A stretch of 64,000 nt of DNA from Bin80 sp964291275 (GTDB taxonomy: Bacteria; Bacteroidota; Rhodothermia; Rhodothermales; Bin80), in contig OZ219799.1 in assembly GCA_964291275.2 (NCBI GenBank), forward strand, positions 1,116,001 to 1,180,000, given 5' to 3'. The position numbers and the translations under genes are program-made. The stretch's first letter is position 1. The number at the start of each line of letters is the position of its first letter. Shown in pieces: positions 16,984 to 25,455 of this stretch. The notes beneath the pieces are model-generated. The model did no database searches and was not told the origin of the DNA. It saw only the letters and a program-made list of their open reading frames with translations.

Positions 16984-17701
16984 AGTACGTGACCTTACGG
17001 TAGCATATCGGGAAAACCCGGTTTTGTGGGATATCGATTTGGACGTCCCTTCAGGCGTACTGATGGCCGTTGTCGGTCCCAATGGGGCTGGTAAAACGAC
17101 GCTGATAAAGACAATTCTATCACTAATCAAGCCAGCTGCCGGCCAAGTTCGGATCTTTGGTCAATCTTATCGAAGTGTAGCCTCCAGTGTAGGTTACGTA
17201 CCTCAGCGCGGGAGCGTGGATTGGGATTTTCCAACCAGTGCGATTGATGTTGTTTTAATGGGATTGTATGGTCGTCTTGGATGGGTTCGTCGACCAGGAC
17301 GCAGTGAGCGTGCGGAGGCATTAGCTGCGCTCGACCAAGTAGGTATAGCTGAATTGGCTCATCGTCAGATTAGCCAATTGTCCGGTGGACAGCAACAACG
17401 CGTATTTCTGGCGCGGGCACTAGTACAGGATGCTCACATCTATCTCATGGATGAACCCTTGCAGGGAGTAGATGCAACGACGGAACGGACGATCATTGAT
17501 CTCCTTCGTACTCTGCGATCATTAGGCAAGACGGTAGTGGTGGTACATCATGATCTACAAACTGTATCCTCCTACTTTGATGAAGTGTTGCTCCTGAATG
17601 TGCGCCGGATTGCAAGTGGTCCTGTTTCAGAAGTATTCACGGAAGCCAGTTTGAGGCTCACCTACGGAGGCCGTGTTGCAATCATTAAGGACGCAACGTA
17701 G
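16967..17701 (+). CDS. metal ABC transporter ATP-binding protein
   Basis: About 244 aa from the ATG at 16967 (MANAIEVRDLTVAY); a longer reading to 16940 adds nine residues unlike the family. Walker A is GPNGAGKTT, the ABC signature is LSGGQQQR, Walker B is IYLMDEP followed by the D-loop, and the switch histidine is in VVHHD. This is the ZnuC/MntB/TroB type of ATPase, which energises import of divalent metal. It overlaps the substrate-binding protein gene by 17 bases and is followed two bases later by the first permease. Confidence 0.92.
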   Translation: MANAIEVRDLTVAYRENPVLWDIDLDVPSGVLMAVVGPNGAGKTTLIKTILSLIKPAAGQVRIFGQSYRSVASSVGYVPQRGSVDWDFPTSAIDVVLMGLYGRLGWVRRPGRSERAEALAALDQVGIAELAHRQISQLSGGQQQRVFLARALVQDAHIYLMDEPLQGVDATTERTIIDLLRTLRSLGKTVVVVHHDLQTVSSYFDEVLLLNVRRIASGPVSEVFTEASLRLTYGGRVAIIKDAT

Positions 17702-17703
17702 CC

Positions 17704-18816
17704 ATGGAGCAATTGCTTAGTGACTACACGTTTCGTACAGTCACCCTTGGGACGGCAACATTAGGCGCCATAAGTGGCGCTTTAGGAACCTTTGCTGTAC
17801 TGCGACGGCAGAGTTTACTGGGTGACGCCGTATCGCATGCAGCCCTGCCAGGCGTTGGTCTGGCTTTTATCATTACCGGCAGCAAAGCCCCGCTAATCCT
17901 GATGGTGGGTGCTGGGCTCGCAGGATGGCTTGCAACTGTAGCGGTTTTAGCGATAACCGCAACAACAAGAATTAAGTACGACGGTGCGCTTGGTTTTGTA
18001 TTATCTGTGTTTTTTGGTATTGGTCTAGTTCTGCTCACCTTCATTCAGAAATTTCCCAATGCAAGCCAGGCAGGGCTTGATTCATTTCTATTCGGTCAGG
18101 CAGCCGCGCTCGTTGAGCAGGATGTGGTTACAATGGCAGTTTTGGGTGGTTTGGCATTAGTCGTGCTAGTCTTATTCTGGAAAGAGTTCAAGATCTTATC
18201 CTTCGATCCTGAATTCGCAAACAGTCTGGTATTGCCTGTACGTTGGTTGGACCTTGGGCTGACTACGCTACTGGTGGTTGCTATTGTGATTGGACTACAG
18301 ACCGTAGGCGTAGTTCTCATGAGTGCAATGATCATTGCTCCCGCGGCTGCTGCACGTCAGTGGACAGATAACCTAGGGATCATGGTGCTGATTTCGATGG
18401 TGATAGGGGCTCTCTCTGGAGTAGGTGGAGCGCTCTTGAGTACGAGCACATCTAATCTGCCAACCGGCCCGACGATTGTTCTATGCGCAAGTGGAGTTGT
18501 AATTGTTTCCGTGATTATTGCTCCGCGTCGTGGGCTGGTTTGGGAGCAGATCCGCCGGACGCTTCAGGCCCGAAGGCTCAGGAGCGAAGCCATTTTACTG
18601 GATCTCTTTGAACTGGCAAGGAAGCATGACAGCCTTGGGCATCCGCACATGGAAGCTGCTTTGAAGATAATGCACCCACATGCAAGCACATTGCGTCGGC
18701 AGTTACGCAGCTTACATTCCAAAGGGCTGATAAGCCTGCATTCAACTGGGGCTTGGGCATTGACACAGGAGGGGATAATTGCCTGCGAGAAACTCTTAGC
18801 CAAACGTGTGTCATGA
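17704..18816 (+). CDS. metal ABC permease with C-terminal winged-helix extension (TroC/YtgCR-like)
   Basis: 370 aa. The first 280 residues are an ABC-3 type metal permease with about nine hydrophobic helices (GDAVSHAALPGVGLAFI; QTVGVVLMSAMIIAPAAAARQW). After the last helix comes a basic linker (RRTLQARRLRSE) and about 80 soluble residues: LLDLFELARKHD, ASTLRRQLRSLHSKGLISLH, WALTQEGIIACEKLL. The helix-turn-helix-wing pattern resembles the N-terminal domain of DtxR/MntR regulators. In Chlamydia, YtgCR is a known permease-DtxR fusion. Here only the winged-helix part is obvious; no metal-binding or dimerisation domain is evident. The tail should lie on the cytoplasmic side. The last bases overlap the next permease start (ATGA). 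Confidence 0.85.
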   Translation: MEQLLSDYTFRTVTLGTATLGAISGALGTFAVLRRQSLLGDAVSHAALPGVGLAFIITGSKAPLILMVGAGLAGWLATVAVLAITATTRIKYDGALGFVLSVFFGIGLVLLTFIQKFPNASQAGLDSFLFGQAAALVEQDVVTMAVLGGLALVVLVLFWKEFKILSFDPEFANSLVLPVRWLDLGLTTLLVVAIVIGLQTVGVVLMSAMIIAPAAAARQWTDNLGIMVLISMVIGALSGVGGALLSTSTSNLPTGPTIVLCASGVVIVSVIIAPRRGLVWEQIRRTLQARRLRSEAILLDLFELARKHDSLGHPHMEAALKIMHPHASTLRRQLRSLHSKGLISLHSTGAWALTQEGIIACEKLLAKRVS

Positions 18817-19925
18817 GCCCGTTTCAGCTGGAAATTCAATTGGTTGCTGCCGTAGTTGCAGTTGCATGTGCGCTTCCAGGCACTTTTCTGGTATTGCGGC
18901 AAATGGCTATGATGAGCGATGCCATTAGCCACGCAATCCTACCAGGTATCGTAATTGGATTCTTCTTGACCGGTAACCTGTCATCTCCAATTCTTATACT
19001 TGGTGGTGCTGCGACAGGGCTGCTAACGGTTGTATTGGTTGAGTGGATGCGTAAGACCAACCGTGTGCGCGAAGATGCCGCGATTGGGTTGGTTTTTTCG
19101 GCACTCTTTGCGACTGGTGTAATTCTGATCGCCCGCTATGCGGGTGACGTACACTTGGACACTGATGCCGTGCTCCTGGGAGAGTTGGCCTTTGCACCAT
19201 TCGACCGCTTGGAAATCGCAGGGTACGATCTGGGGCCCCAATCTTTGTATTCCACCGGTTCGGTTGGACTGCTGTGCGCAGCGTTTATAATGCTATTCTA
19301 CAAGGAGCTCAAATTGGCTACGTTTGACAGTGCACTCTGTGCAACGCTAGGTTTCCTGCCGGGGTTGCTGCACTATGCACTTATGGGATTAATATCAATG
19401 ACAGCGGTTGCTGCATTTGATGCGGTCGGATCCATCCTGGTAGTTGCCCTTATGGTAGGGCCTCCCATCAGTGCATACTTGCTCACCAATCGACTTGATC
19501 GTATGATTTTGTATAGTATCCTGTTGGCTGTTACTGCTGCCGTTTCGGGATACTGGATCGCATACCTGCTTGATGCATCAATCGCAGGATGTATGGCCGC
19601 GATAGTAGGCGCCCAGTTTGGAATCCTGCTTTGTGTAGCTCCCAATCAGGGTTTATTGGCTGCATGGCAGCGTAGAAAACGTCAAAGGTGGCAATTTGCA
19701 ATCAAGATGCTTGTGATTCACTTGCTGCAACATGAAGGCACCCCTGAAGCTGAGCGGGAATGTCGAGTGGATCACCTTCAGGAGCACTTGGCCTGGGAAA
19801 AACCCTTTGCCGCGAATGTGGTCTCTCGTGCAGCTGCACAGAGATTATTGTACCCAGTCGGAGAGTCCCTGGAGTTGACGGTAGCGGGGCGTGAATTGGC
19901 TCGCGAAGCAATAGTACACCACTGA
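18813..19925 (+). CDS. second metal ABC permease with C-terminal winged-helix-like extension (TroD-like)
   Basis: 370 aa from the ATG at 18813, which overlaps the preceding stop; an upstream start at 18753 would sit inside the first permease. The membrane part is ABC-3 type (MMSDAISHAILPGIVIGFF; AFDAVGSILVVALMVGPPISAYLL). After about residue 285 comes a soluble tail (KMLVIHLLQHEG, AANVVSRAAAQRLLYP, LELTVAGRELAREAI) with the spacing of a winged-helix domain, more divergent than in its partner. Two distinct permeases suggest a TroCD-like heterodimer. The final 40 bases are duplicated 1.56 kb downstream. Confidence 0.82.
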   Translation: MSPFQLEIQLVAAVVAVACALPGTFLVLRQMAMMSDAISHAILPGIVIGFFLTGNLSSPILILGGAATGLLTVVLVEWMRKTNRVREDAAIGLVFSALFATGVILIARYAGDVHLDTDAVLLGELAFAPFDRLEIAGYDLGPQSLYSTGSVGLLCAAFIMLFYKELKLATFDSALCATLGFLPGLLHYALMGLISMTAVAAFDAVGSILVVALMVGPPISAYLLTNRLDRMILYSILLAVTAAVSGYWIAYLLDASIAGCMAAIVGAQFGILLCVAPNQGLLAAWQRRKRQRWQFAIKMLVIHLLQHEGTPEAERECRVDHLQEHLAWEKPFAANVVSRAAAQRLLYPVGESLELTVAGRELAREAIVHH

Positions 19926-19930
19926 AAAAT
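19886..19930 (+). repeat. direct repeat copy 1 (3' end of permease gene)
   Basis: This stretch, which encodes GRELAREAIVHH and the stop, recurs at 21447-21492 with a few differences (GT to AT, A to G, one inserted C). The two copies bracket a beta-propeller gene and a katG relic. Confidence 0.85.
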
Positions 19931-20112
19931 TGGGAATGATGGGGAATTGTATACCTGAATAACCAATCGGTGTAACCAAATCATGCTGCAAAGGTATTAC
20001 GTATCTGCGGTCCACATCTGGTCGCGAAATGTCCTCTGGGATTGAAGTATTCGCACAGCGAGAGCGTTGGCACCCCGGAGTTCGGCCATACATTCAATCT
20101 CTTGCGATTCCA

Positions 20113-21147
20113 ATGCTGCGATACACCTTGCCTTGTGCCTTCCTTCTTGCTCTCGCCGCGTGTAGCAGTTCAGAGCGGCAGGATGAAAATCTGGCGCTTA
20201 GCCAGATTGAAGGGTTTCCGTTCCCCATATACGTACAGGAGTCAACTGTTCGCGAGTGGCGAGATGTGGGGCTTGAAGTCGTCGCCGTAATCGGTGCCTC
20301 GGAAGAGCAAATACTCTACCGGGCAAGCAGCATTGCCGGTACCATGGACGGCGGCAGCTACATCTTGGACTACGGTGACCTGGTGGTCAAACACTTCGAC
20401 GCTGCAGGCAGGCTCGTCCGGACCTATGGCCACGGACGGGGAGAAGGGCCGGGTGAATTCGGCAATCCCATGCCCATGTCCATTGACGCGGAGGGAAATG
20501 TCGTGGTGCCCGATGCGGTCCAGCGCCTGATTACGAGATTTGGACCAGGAGGGGAAGTGCTAGGAACGCACAGACTGGACGTTCAACTATTTCGCATGGC
20601 ATTCACTGATGAAGGTCGCTACTACTTCATGTTGTCCACGTTTGTTCGCGATGCGCACATGTTCGGCACCACCCAGGGACTGGACCAGCCGCTTCATACC
20701 TTCGGCACGTCGGATTTGGAGCCTCTGGGTGTTGGCGGCGAAATCGAGGCGGTGGATACCGATTTGGTCTACAGCCCAACCTACTATGGATTCATTGTCC
20801 GCTTTTCACCCTCAGGCGACGTCGTGTATGCCCGGGAAACCATGGACCAGGTGGAACCGCCCACTTTTGAGACCCTTGAAGTCATGGGCACGACGGCCTT
20901 GCGGTTCAAGTCCCGGACTCCTGCGAAGTATATCCTGGCGTATTCCGACGGACGCTTGTACATGGAATCCCGCGTGCTTTTAGCCGAGGGAGAAAGTACA
21001 ATTGTTGATGTCTTTGATGCTGATAATGGGGCATACAGCCACTCGTTTGAGGTCCCTGTCCAAGGGGTCATGGACATGGATGTCGCGGGCAATTACCTGT
21101 TTGTGTTGCAAGATACGCTGGGCACGGTTTTCGAGTTTCGGCCGTAG
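20113..21147 (+). CDS. 6-bladed beta-propeller lipoprotein
   Basis: 344 aa from the ATG at 20113, where MLRYTLPCAFLLALAAC gives a lipoprotein signal (lipobox LALAAC); the longer upstream reading lacks this. The body has NHL/6-bladed propeller blades (GGSYILDYGDLVVKHFDAAG; GRGEGPGEFGNPMPMSIDAEG; VPDAVQRLITRFGPGG). These proteins are common in Bacteroidota and Rhodothermota, are anchored outside the cytoplasm, and usually have no known ligand. Base composition looks more GC-rich than the flanking permease genes. The gene sits between two copies of a 45-bp repeat, suggesting that it arrived as an inserted segment. Confidence 0.8.
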   Translation: MLRYTLPCAFLLALAACSSSERQDENLALSQIEGFPFPIYVQESTVREWRDVGLEVVAVIGASEEQILYRASSIAGTMDGGSYILDYGDLVVKHFDAAGRLVRTYGHGRGEGPGEFGNPMPMSIDAEGNVVVPDAVQRLITRFGPGGEVLGTHRLDVQLFRMAFTDEGRYYFMLSTFVRDAHMFGTTQGLDQPLHTFGTSDLEPLGVGGEIEAVDTDLVYSPTYYGFIVRFSPSGDVVYARETMDQVEPPTFETLEVMGTTALRFKSRTPAKYILAYSDGRLYMESRVLLAEGESTIVDVFDADNGAYSHSFEVPVQGVMDMDVAGNYLFVLQDTLGTVFEFRP

Positions 21148-21285
21148 ATATTGACCGGTATGCATTCTGCGCCGGATCTCGTGTGCAGCATGTGGCCAGC
21201 ACGGATTCTTGGCCACTATGGCTTCGGCACGGGAAATTCTTGGGTCAAGGTTGCGCCGCGCCGGATGGCTACCGACAATCGCGCG

Positions 21286-21435
21286 CTACTGGAGATCAAA
21301 CCGGTCGAGGTTCATCATCTTCGCCCAGGCATCCACAAACTGCTGGACAAATGCGGCTTCGGCAATCGTATCGACATTCAGAGCACGCACTTGGTCAGGA
21401 TAGGTCTCGTAGTAGTTTTTCGCATGGATGGTCAA
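21286..21435 (-). pseudogene. katG (catalase-peroxidase) 3'-end relic
   Basis: Fifty codons on the minus strand end in FVQQFVDAWAKMMNLDRFDLQ then TAG. The C-terminus of catalase-peroxidases reads FVxDFVAAWxKVMNLDRFDL, so the match over the last 20 residues is strong. Upstream residues (AKNYYETYPDQVRALNVDTIAE) do not match KatG well and a TGA closes the frame at 21436. There is no start codon or catalytic domain, so this is a fragment, probably carried in with the adjacent propeller gene. Confidence 0.6.
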
Positions 21436-21446
21436 TCAGTGATGCT

Positions 21447-21492
21447 GGGGCGTGAATTGGCTCGCGAAGCAATAATGCACCACTGCAAAAAT
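21447..21492 (+). repeat. direct repeat copy 2 (duplicated permease 3' end)
   Basis: Near-identical to 19886-19930, including the codons for GRELAREAI. It has no permease gene in front of it; the sequence before it is katG relic. It therefore marks the far edge of a 1.56-kb inserted segment. Confidence 0.85.
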
Positions 21493-21570
21493 CTGGAAAG
21501 GGATTAGTCGAAAGTCACACACAATAATTCGTGGTAGACCTTGTTTTTGAAACGAGGTGGGATACAAGGA

Positions 21571-23979
21571 TTACGCTGAACGCGTTTCAGGCTTGCGGGA
21601 AGGAATCCAGCGCAGTTCCATAGTTCGCCGGATCGCGGATAGGAGGAAGCCTCCACTCAGCAGGATAATGCCAATCCAGACCAGGCTGATTGCTGGTTTT
21701 TCCTGAGCCTGGACAATCACGTAGTCGGGTCCCGTTGCACCATCAAGCGTAAGCGTGATTTCTCCGGTGTCGACGTTCATGTTCGTGAAATAGTACCCAA
21801 TCCCATCTGACTGCGCAGGAATAGCATTCACGCTGCGATCTGTTCGTATGATATAAACTGGTGTAATTTCTTCAATCAGGTTTGTGGTCATGTTGGCTAC
21901 TTGCAGCACCGCACCTACGGCAATCTCTGTGCGCGCGGCTTCCTCCTCACTCATAACAGATTGTATGTCCGGTGCGATATTGAATCCGGTAAAGGTAACT
22001 CGATACGCGCCATCGCCTACGAGGGTACTCTGTCCGCGGCGTAGGGTAACTTCATTGTCCGAACCGTTACCGTCCATCATGGCACGTGGAGTGACGGCGA
22101 CGTAGATGTCCTTTTCGAAGTAGAGTTTTAGGTCAGGATGCTGAATCCACTGGCCTGTGTTTGATTCGTAGGCTACGGGTTTCAGACGAAAGGACTGTCC
22201 ACCGGGATCCTTAAAGTCGAGCACAAAGCGTGTATGTCCCCGTTCTCCAGGTTCAGTGCCGATATAGGCAACCTCATATCCTGCGACAGGAACCACTTGG
22301 CCTTGCTCAACGACAAAGTTGCTTCGGTCACTACCTCGTGGTGCATCAGAAATCGCCCGACTAAATCCCGAGGATGCAATGATGCCTATAACCATAATGC
22401 CAAGCCCTACGTGTGCGAGTGCTCCGCCTGCCAATTTTAAATTTCCGCGCCCGACGCGCCAAAGCACGGTGGTATTGCCGTAAAGCGCAAAAAATGACAC
22501 GAAAAGAAGGAGCATTAATTGTATGCCATATCCGTGGCGCTGCCAGAAGCTCTCACCCGGGGCGACTGTTTCTGCTGCGAACGGTGTCAAAACCAACACA
22601 ATACCAGTGCTCACACTGGCTAGAAGCACTGGCCAAATCAGTACACGGTTCACCTTTTGGACGTTCATTTTAGTCCACCAGAATAGTTGACCCAGTCCGG
22701 CCAGAAACAGGATACCAACCGCTAGCGGAAGAGTCCAGCTATTGTAAAAGTCAATAGGTACGGTTGCCGGATTATTGCGGAACAGTTGTCCAAAGATCGG
22801 AGCACTTGTGCCCAGAATAACGACAGCTGCTATTACGGTCAAAAGCACGGATCCTGAGAACACCAAAAATTCACGTGATAGAAAGTGGGCTTCCTGCTGT
22901 GCGCTGGGAAGTTCACGGTAACGCCACGCAAACAATCCGAAGCCCAACAGACCCATTGCGGAGATCCAGATCAGGAGCTGATTATACAGTCCGAGGTCGA
23001 CGAAAGCATGCACGGAGGCATCTCCCAGTACACCACTGCGTGTAAGAAAGGTGGAATACACCACCAGCATATAGGCCAGGATGGACAGAAAAAGTGCTGC
23101 TTTGTGCCCGATCCCTCCCTTACGCTGAATGAGCATCAAGTGAACGGTAGCCACACCGATCATCCATGGCACGAAAGAGGAGTTCTCGACTGGATCCCAG
23201 GCCCAGTATCCGCCGAAGTTAAGTGTTTCATAGGCCCAGTATCCTCCCATAGCAATTCCCACTCCCAGACACATAACGCTGATAAGCGTCCAGGGAAGTG
23301 CAGGTCGTACCCATTGGGTGTATTGTCGCTTCCACAGCGCAACCACAGCAAAAGCGAATGGTGCAATCATGGTGGTAAAGCCTACAAAAAGCATCGGAGG
23401 ATGAATCACCATCCAGTAGTTTTGCAATAGATCATTCAGCCCGGTGCCATCTGCAGGCACGAAATCAGGGTTTGATTGGAAGATCGGGGCATCTGGGTTG
23501 GCTTCTGCAAGTGTGGCAAAAGGGGCTGCACCGATTTCGATAGGGCCAAGCTTGATTCCTACAATCATTGTGAGTAGAAATGCTTGGCAGAATGCCACGA
23601 CTGCCATAACAGGTGCCTTATAGTCGGGAGCGGCCCACCGCATGAGTGCAAGCCCCATCAGGCAGTTCATGATAATCCAAAGTAGAAACGATCCTTCCTG
23701 TCCCTCCCAACTAGCAGAGAACAGAAAGTGAAAGGGCAGGTCCAGAGATGAGTGAGCCCAAACGTAATTGTACTGGAACTGATGGGTCGCTATGAGAACG
23801 ATAAGGAGCAGCCATGCACTGAATAGACATACAGTCATCACTCCCCAGAGCATTTTGCCCAAGCGATGAAAGTCTATTCCATCGTTCTCGTATTGTGCAG
23901 CCCGGAAGAATGCAAAGACCGACAAGATGCAACTGACAAAAGCTGTCAGAATCAGTAAATGTCCAACAATGCCTGACAT
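21571..23979 (-). CDS. ccmF: CcmF/CcsA-type cytochrome c haem lyase
   Basis: 802 aa, multi-pass inner-membrane protein. The tryptophan-rich haem-handling WWD segment reads GGYWAWDPVENSSFVPW. Conserved flanking elements include HSSLDLPFHFLFSASWEGQEGSFLLW and NYWMVIHPPMLFVGF (haem-ligand histidines). The late periplasmic domain and final helix are as in CcmF, though longer than the usual 650 aa. It attaches haem to CxxCH motifs of apocytochromes, which fits the multihaem cytochromes at 5-9 kb. It is the last gene of the TolC-MFP-RND-mpl unit and starts six bases after mpl. Confidence 0.9.
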   Translation of the reverse strand: MSGIVGHLLILTAFVSCILSVFAFFRAAQYENDGIDFHRLGKMLWGVMTVCLFSAWLLLIVLIATHQFQYNYVWAHSSLDLPFHFLFSASWEGQEGSFLLWIIMNCLMGLALMRWAAPDYKAPVMAVVAFCQAFLLTMIVGIKLGPIEIGAAPFATLAEANPDAPIFQSNPDFVPADGTGLNDLLQNYWMVIHPPMLFVGFTTMIAPFAFAVVALWKRQYTQWVRPALPWTLISVMCLGVGIAMGGYWAYETLNFGGYWAWDPVENSSFVPWMIGVATVHLMLIQRKGGIGHKAALFLSILAYMLVVYSTFLTRSGVLGDASVHAFVDLGLYNQLLIWISAMGLLGFGLFAWRYRELPSAQQEAHFLSREFLVFSGSVLLTVIAAVVILGTSAPIFGQLFRNNPATVPIDFYNSWTLPLAVGILFLAGLGQLFWWTKMNVQKVNRVLIWPVLLASVSTGIVLVLTPFAAETVAPGESFWQRHGYGIQLMLLLFVSFFALYGNTTVLWRVGRGNLKLAGGALAHVGLGIMVIGIIASSGFSRAISDAPRGSDRSNFVVEQGQVVPVAGYEVAYIGTEPGERGHTRFVLDFKDPGGQSFRLKPVAYESNTGQWIQHPDLKLYFEKDIYVAVTPRAMMDGNGSDNEVTLRRGQSTLVGDGAYRVTFTGFNIAPDIQSVMSEEEAARTEIAVGAVLQVANMTTNLIEEITPVYIIRTDRSVNAIPAQSDGIGYYFTNMNVDTGEITLTLDGATGPDYVIVQAQEKPAISLVWIGIILLSGGFLLSAIRRTMELRWIPSRKPETRSA

Positions 23980-23985
23980 GTGCAG

Positions 23986-25455
23986 CTATTCGCCATAGTG
24001 TGTCGAAAGATACTCCAGTAAGTCTTGGTGTAGACCGCCAAAACCTCCGTTACTCATGATAAGGATGACATCATCGGATCGGACCTCCTGAATCAGAGAC
24101 TCGAGTAAGTGTGGTACTGATGCGAAAGCGTGAGCTTCGGAACCTGATTTGCGAATACGATCAAGGACCACATCAATATTCATAAACTGCTCAGGAGCAT
24201 CATTGTGTCGAAAGGAAGGCGAACAAAGGTATGCTACGTCGGCATCCGTAAATGCTCCACCATATGGAATTTCGAAAATTTTTCGCCGACTGGAATTGGA
24301 ACGCGGCTCAAATACTGCCAGAATCCGATGGCTGGGCCAGCGTTCACTAGCTGCTTGAATCGTTGCACGTACGGCAGTTGGGTGATGTGCAAAATCATCC
24401 ACAACCAGAATACCACCGGGTTTCCCCAGTACCTCTTGTCGCCGCTTAACCCCAGGAAATGATGCCAGACCATGGGCGATCTCGTCTACCGTTAATCCTT
24501 CATGCAGCGCCACTGTACTTGCTGCAAGGGCGTTGCGGAGATTATGGTGTCCATTCATTGGAAGGAACATCGGACCCAGATCACGTCCACAATGCACCAG
24601 ATTGAATCGCACGCCATCTTCCGTTGCCTCAGTAATACGCCCAACCACATCGTGTTTATCGCTCATCCCGTACGTGAGTACAGGGGCAGGACTGGAGAGT
24701 CGTGCTGCAGCAGGATCATCTCCACAGACGACCAGCAATCCATCAGTAGGCACCAGGTTAGCAAAGGCAACGAACGCTTCTTGGTATTCGTCCCATGATG
24801 CGTAGATGTCAGCGTGATCGAACTCTATAGAAGTCACAATGGCTACCTGCGGCGCATAGTGCATGAATTTAGGCCGCTTGTCAAAATAGGCGCTGTCGTA
24901 CTCATCGCCTTCTACTACGAATTGCGGTCCAGTACCTATGGAATAGCTTTTTCCGAGTTCCTGGAGGACTCCTCCGACAAGAAACCCTGGGTCACGGCCG
25001 GCCGAGCACAGTAAGTGTATCAGGAGCCCTGTTGTTGTTGTTTTCCCATGGGTTCCAGCAACCACTAAACTTCGGCGTTTAAGCAGGAAAAAGTGATGTA
25101 AAGCCTCCGGCAGTGAAAACTGGGGGAGAGATTGCTCTCGTGCTGCTGCTGCTTCAACGTGCGTTGGTGTACAAGCATTGCCGGTGATAACCAGGTCGGG
25201 TGTGGGGACGAGGTTTCCCTTCGTGTATCCGTTCTGTACAGGTATGCCCTGTGTTTCTAGGAATGTACTCATTGGCGGATACACATTGCTGTCGGATCCA
25301 CGCACCGCGTAACCCGCCTCTTTGAGGAGTCCTGCGAGGGCGCCCATACCTGTGCCACAGATACCAATCAGGTATATGTCGCGTGTATTGGGTTCAGGAG
25401 GGGGCCTTTCAAATATTCGCAGATTCGCATCAGCAAAATCCGCCAGATTTCTCAT
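23986..25455 (-). CDS. mpl: UDP-N-acetylmuramate:L-alanyl-gamma-D-glutamyl-meso-diaminopimelate ligase
   Basis: About 489 aa from the ATG at 25455, whose first bases overlap the RND pump stop (ATGA); the longer upstream reading lies inside the pump gene. The Mur-ligase Rossmann motif is YLIGICGTGMGALAGLL and the ATP-binding P-loop is VVAGTHGKTTTTGLL. VVEGDEYDSAYFDKRPKF and the later DDFAHHPTAV are Mpl-specific. It joins recycled tripeptide to UDP-MurNAc, which implies meso-DAP peptidoglycan and a recycling pathway. Cytoplasmic. Confidence 0.93.
   Translation of the reverse strand: MRNLADFADANLRIFERPPPEPNTRDIYLIGICGTGMGALAGLLKEAGYAVRGSDSNVYPPMSTFLETQGIPVQNGYTKGNLVPTPDLVITGNACTPTHVEAAAAREQSLPQFSLPEALHHFFLLKRRSLVVAGTHGKTTTTGLLIHLLCSAGRDPGFLVGGVLQELGKSYSIGTGPQFVVEGDEYDSAYFDKRPKFMHYAPQVAIVTSIEFDHADIYASWDEYQEAFVAFANLVPTDGLLVVCGDDPAAARLSSPAPVLTYGMSDKHDVVGRITEATEDGVRFNLVHCGRDLGPMFLPMNGHHNLRNALAASTVALHEGLTVDEIAHGLASFPGVKRRQEVLGKPGGILVVDDFAHHPTAVRATIQAASERWPSHRILAVFEPRSNSSRRKIFEIPYGGAFTDADVAYLCSPSFRHNDAPEQFMNIDVVLDRIRKSGSEAHAFASVPHLLESLIQEVRSDDVILIMSNGGFGGLHQDLLEYLSTHYGE

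Noticed and set aside
21151..21507. 118-codon plus-strand open frame ending GRELAREAIMHH
   Set aside because: It is explained by the reverse strand of the katG relic joined to the duplicated permease 3' end; not an independent gene.
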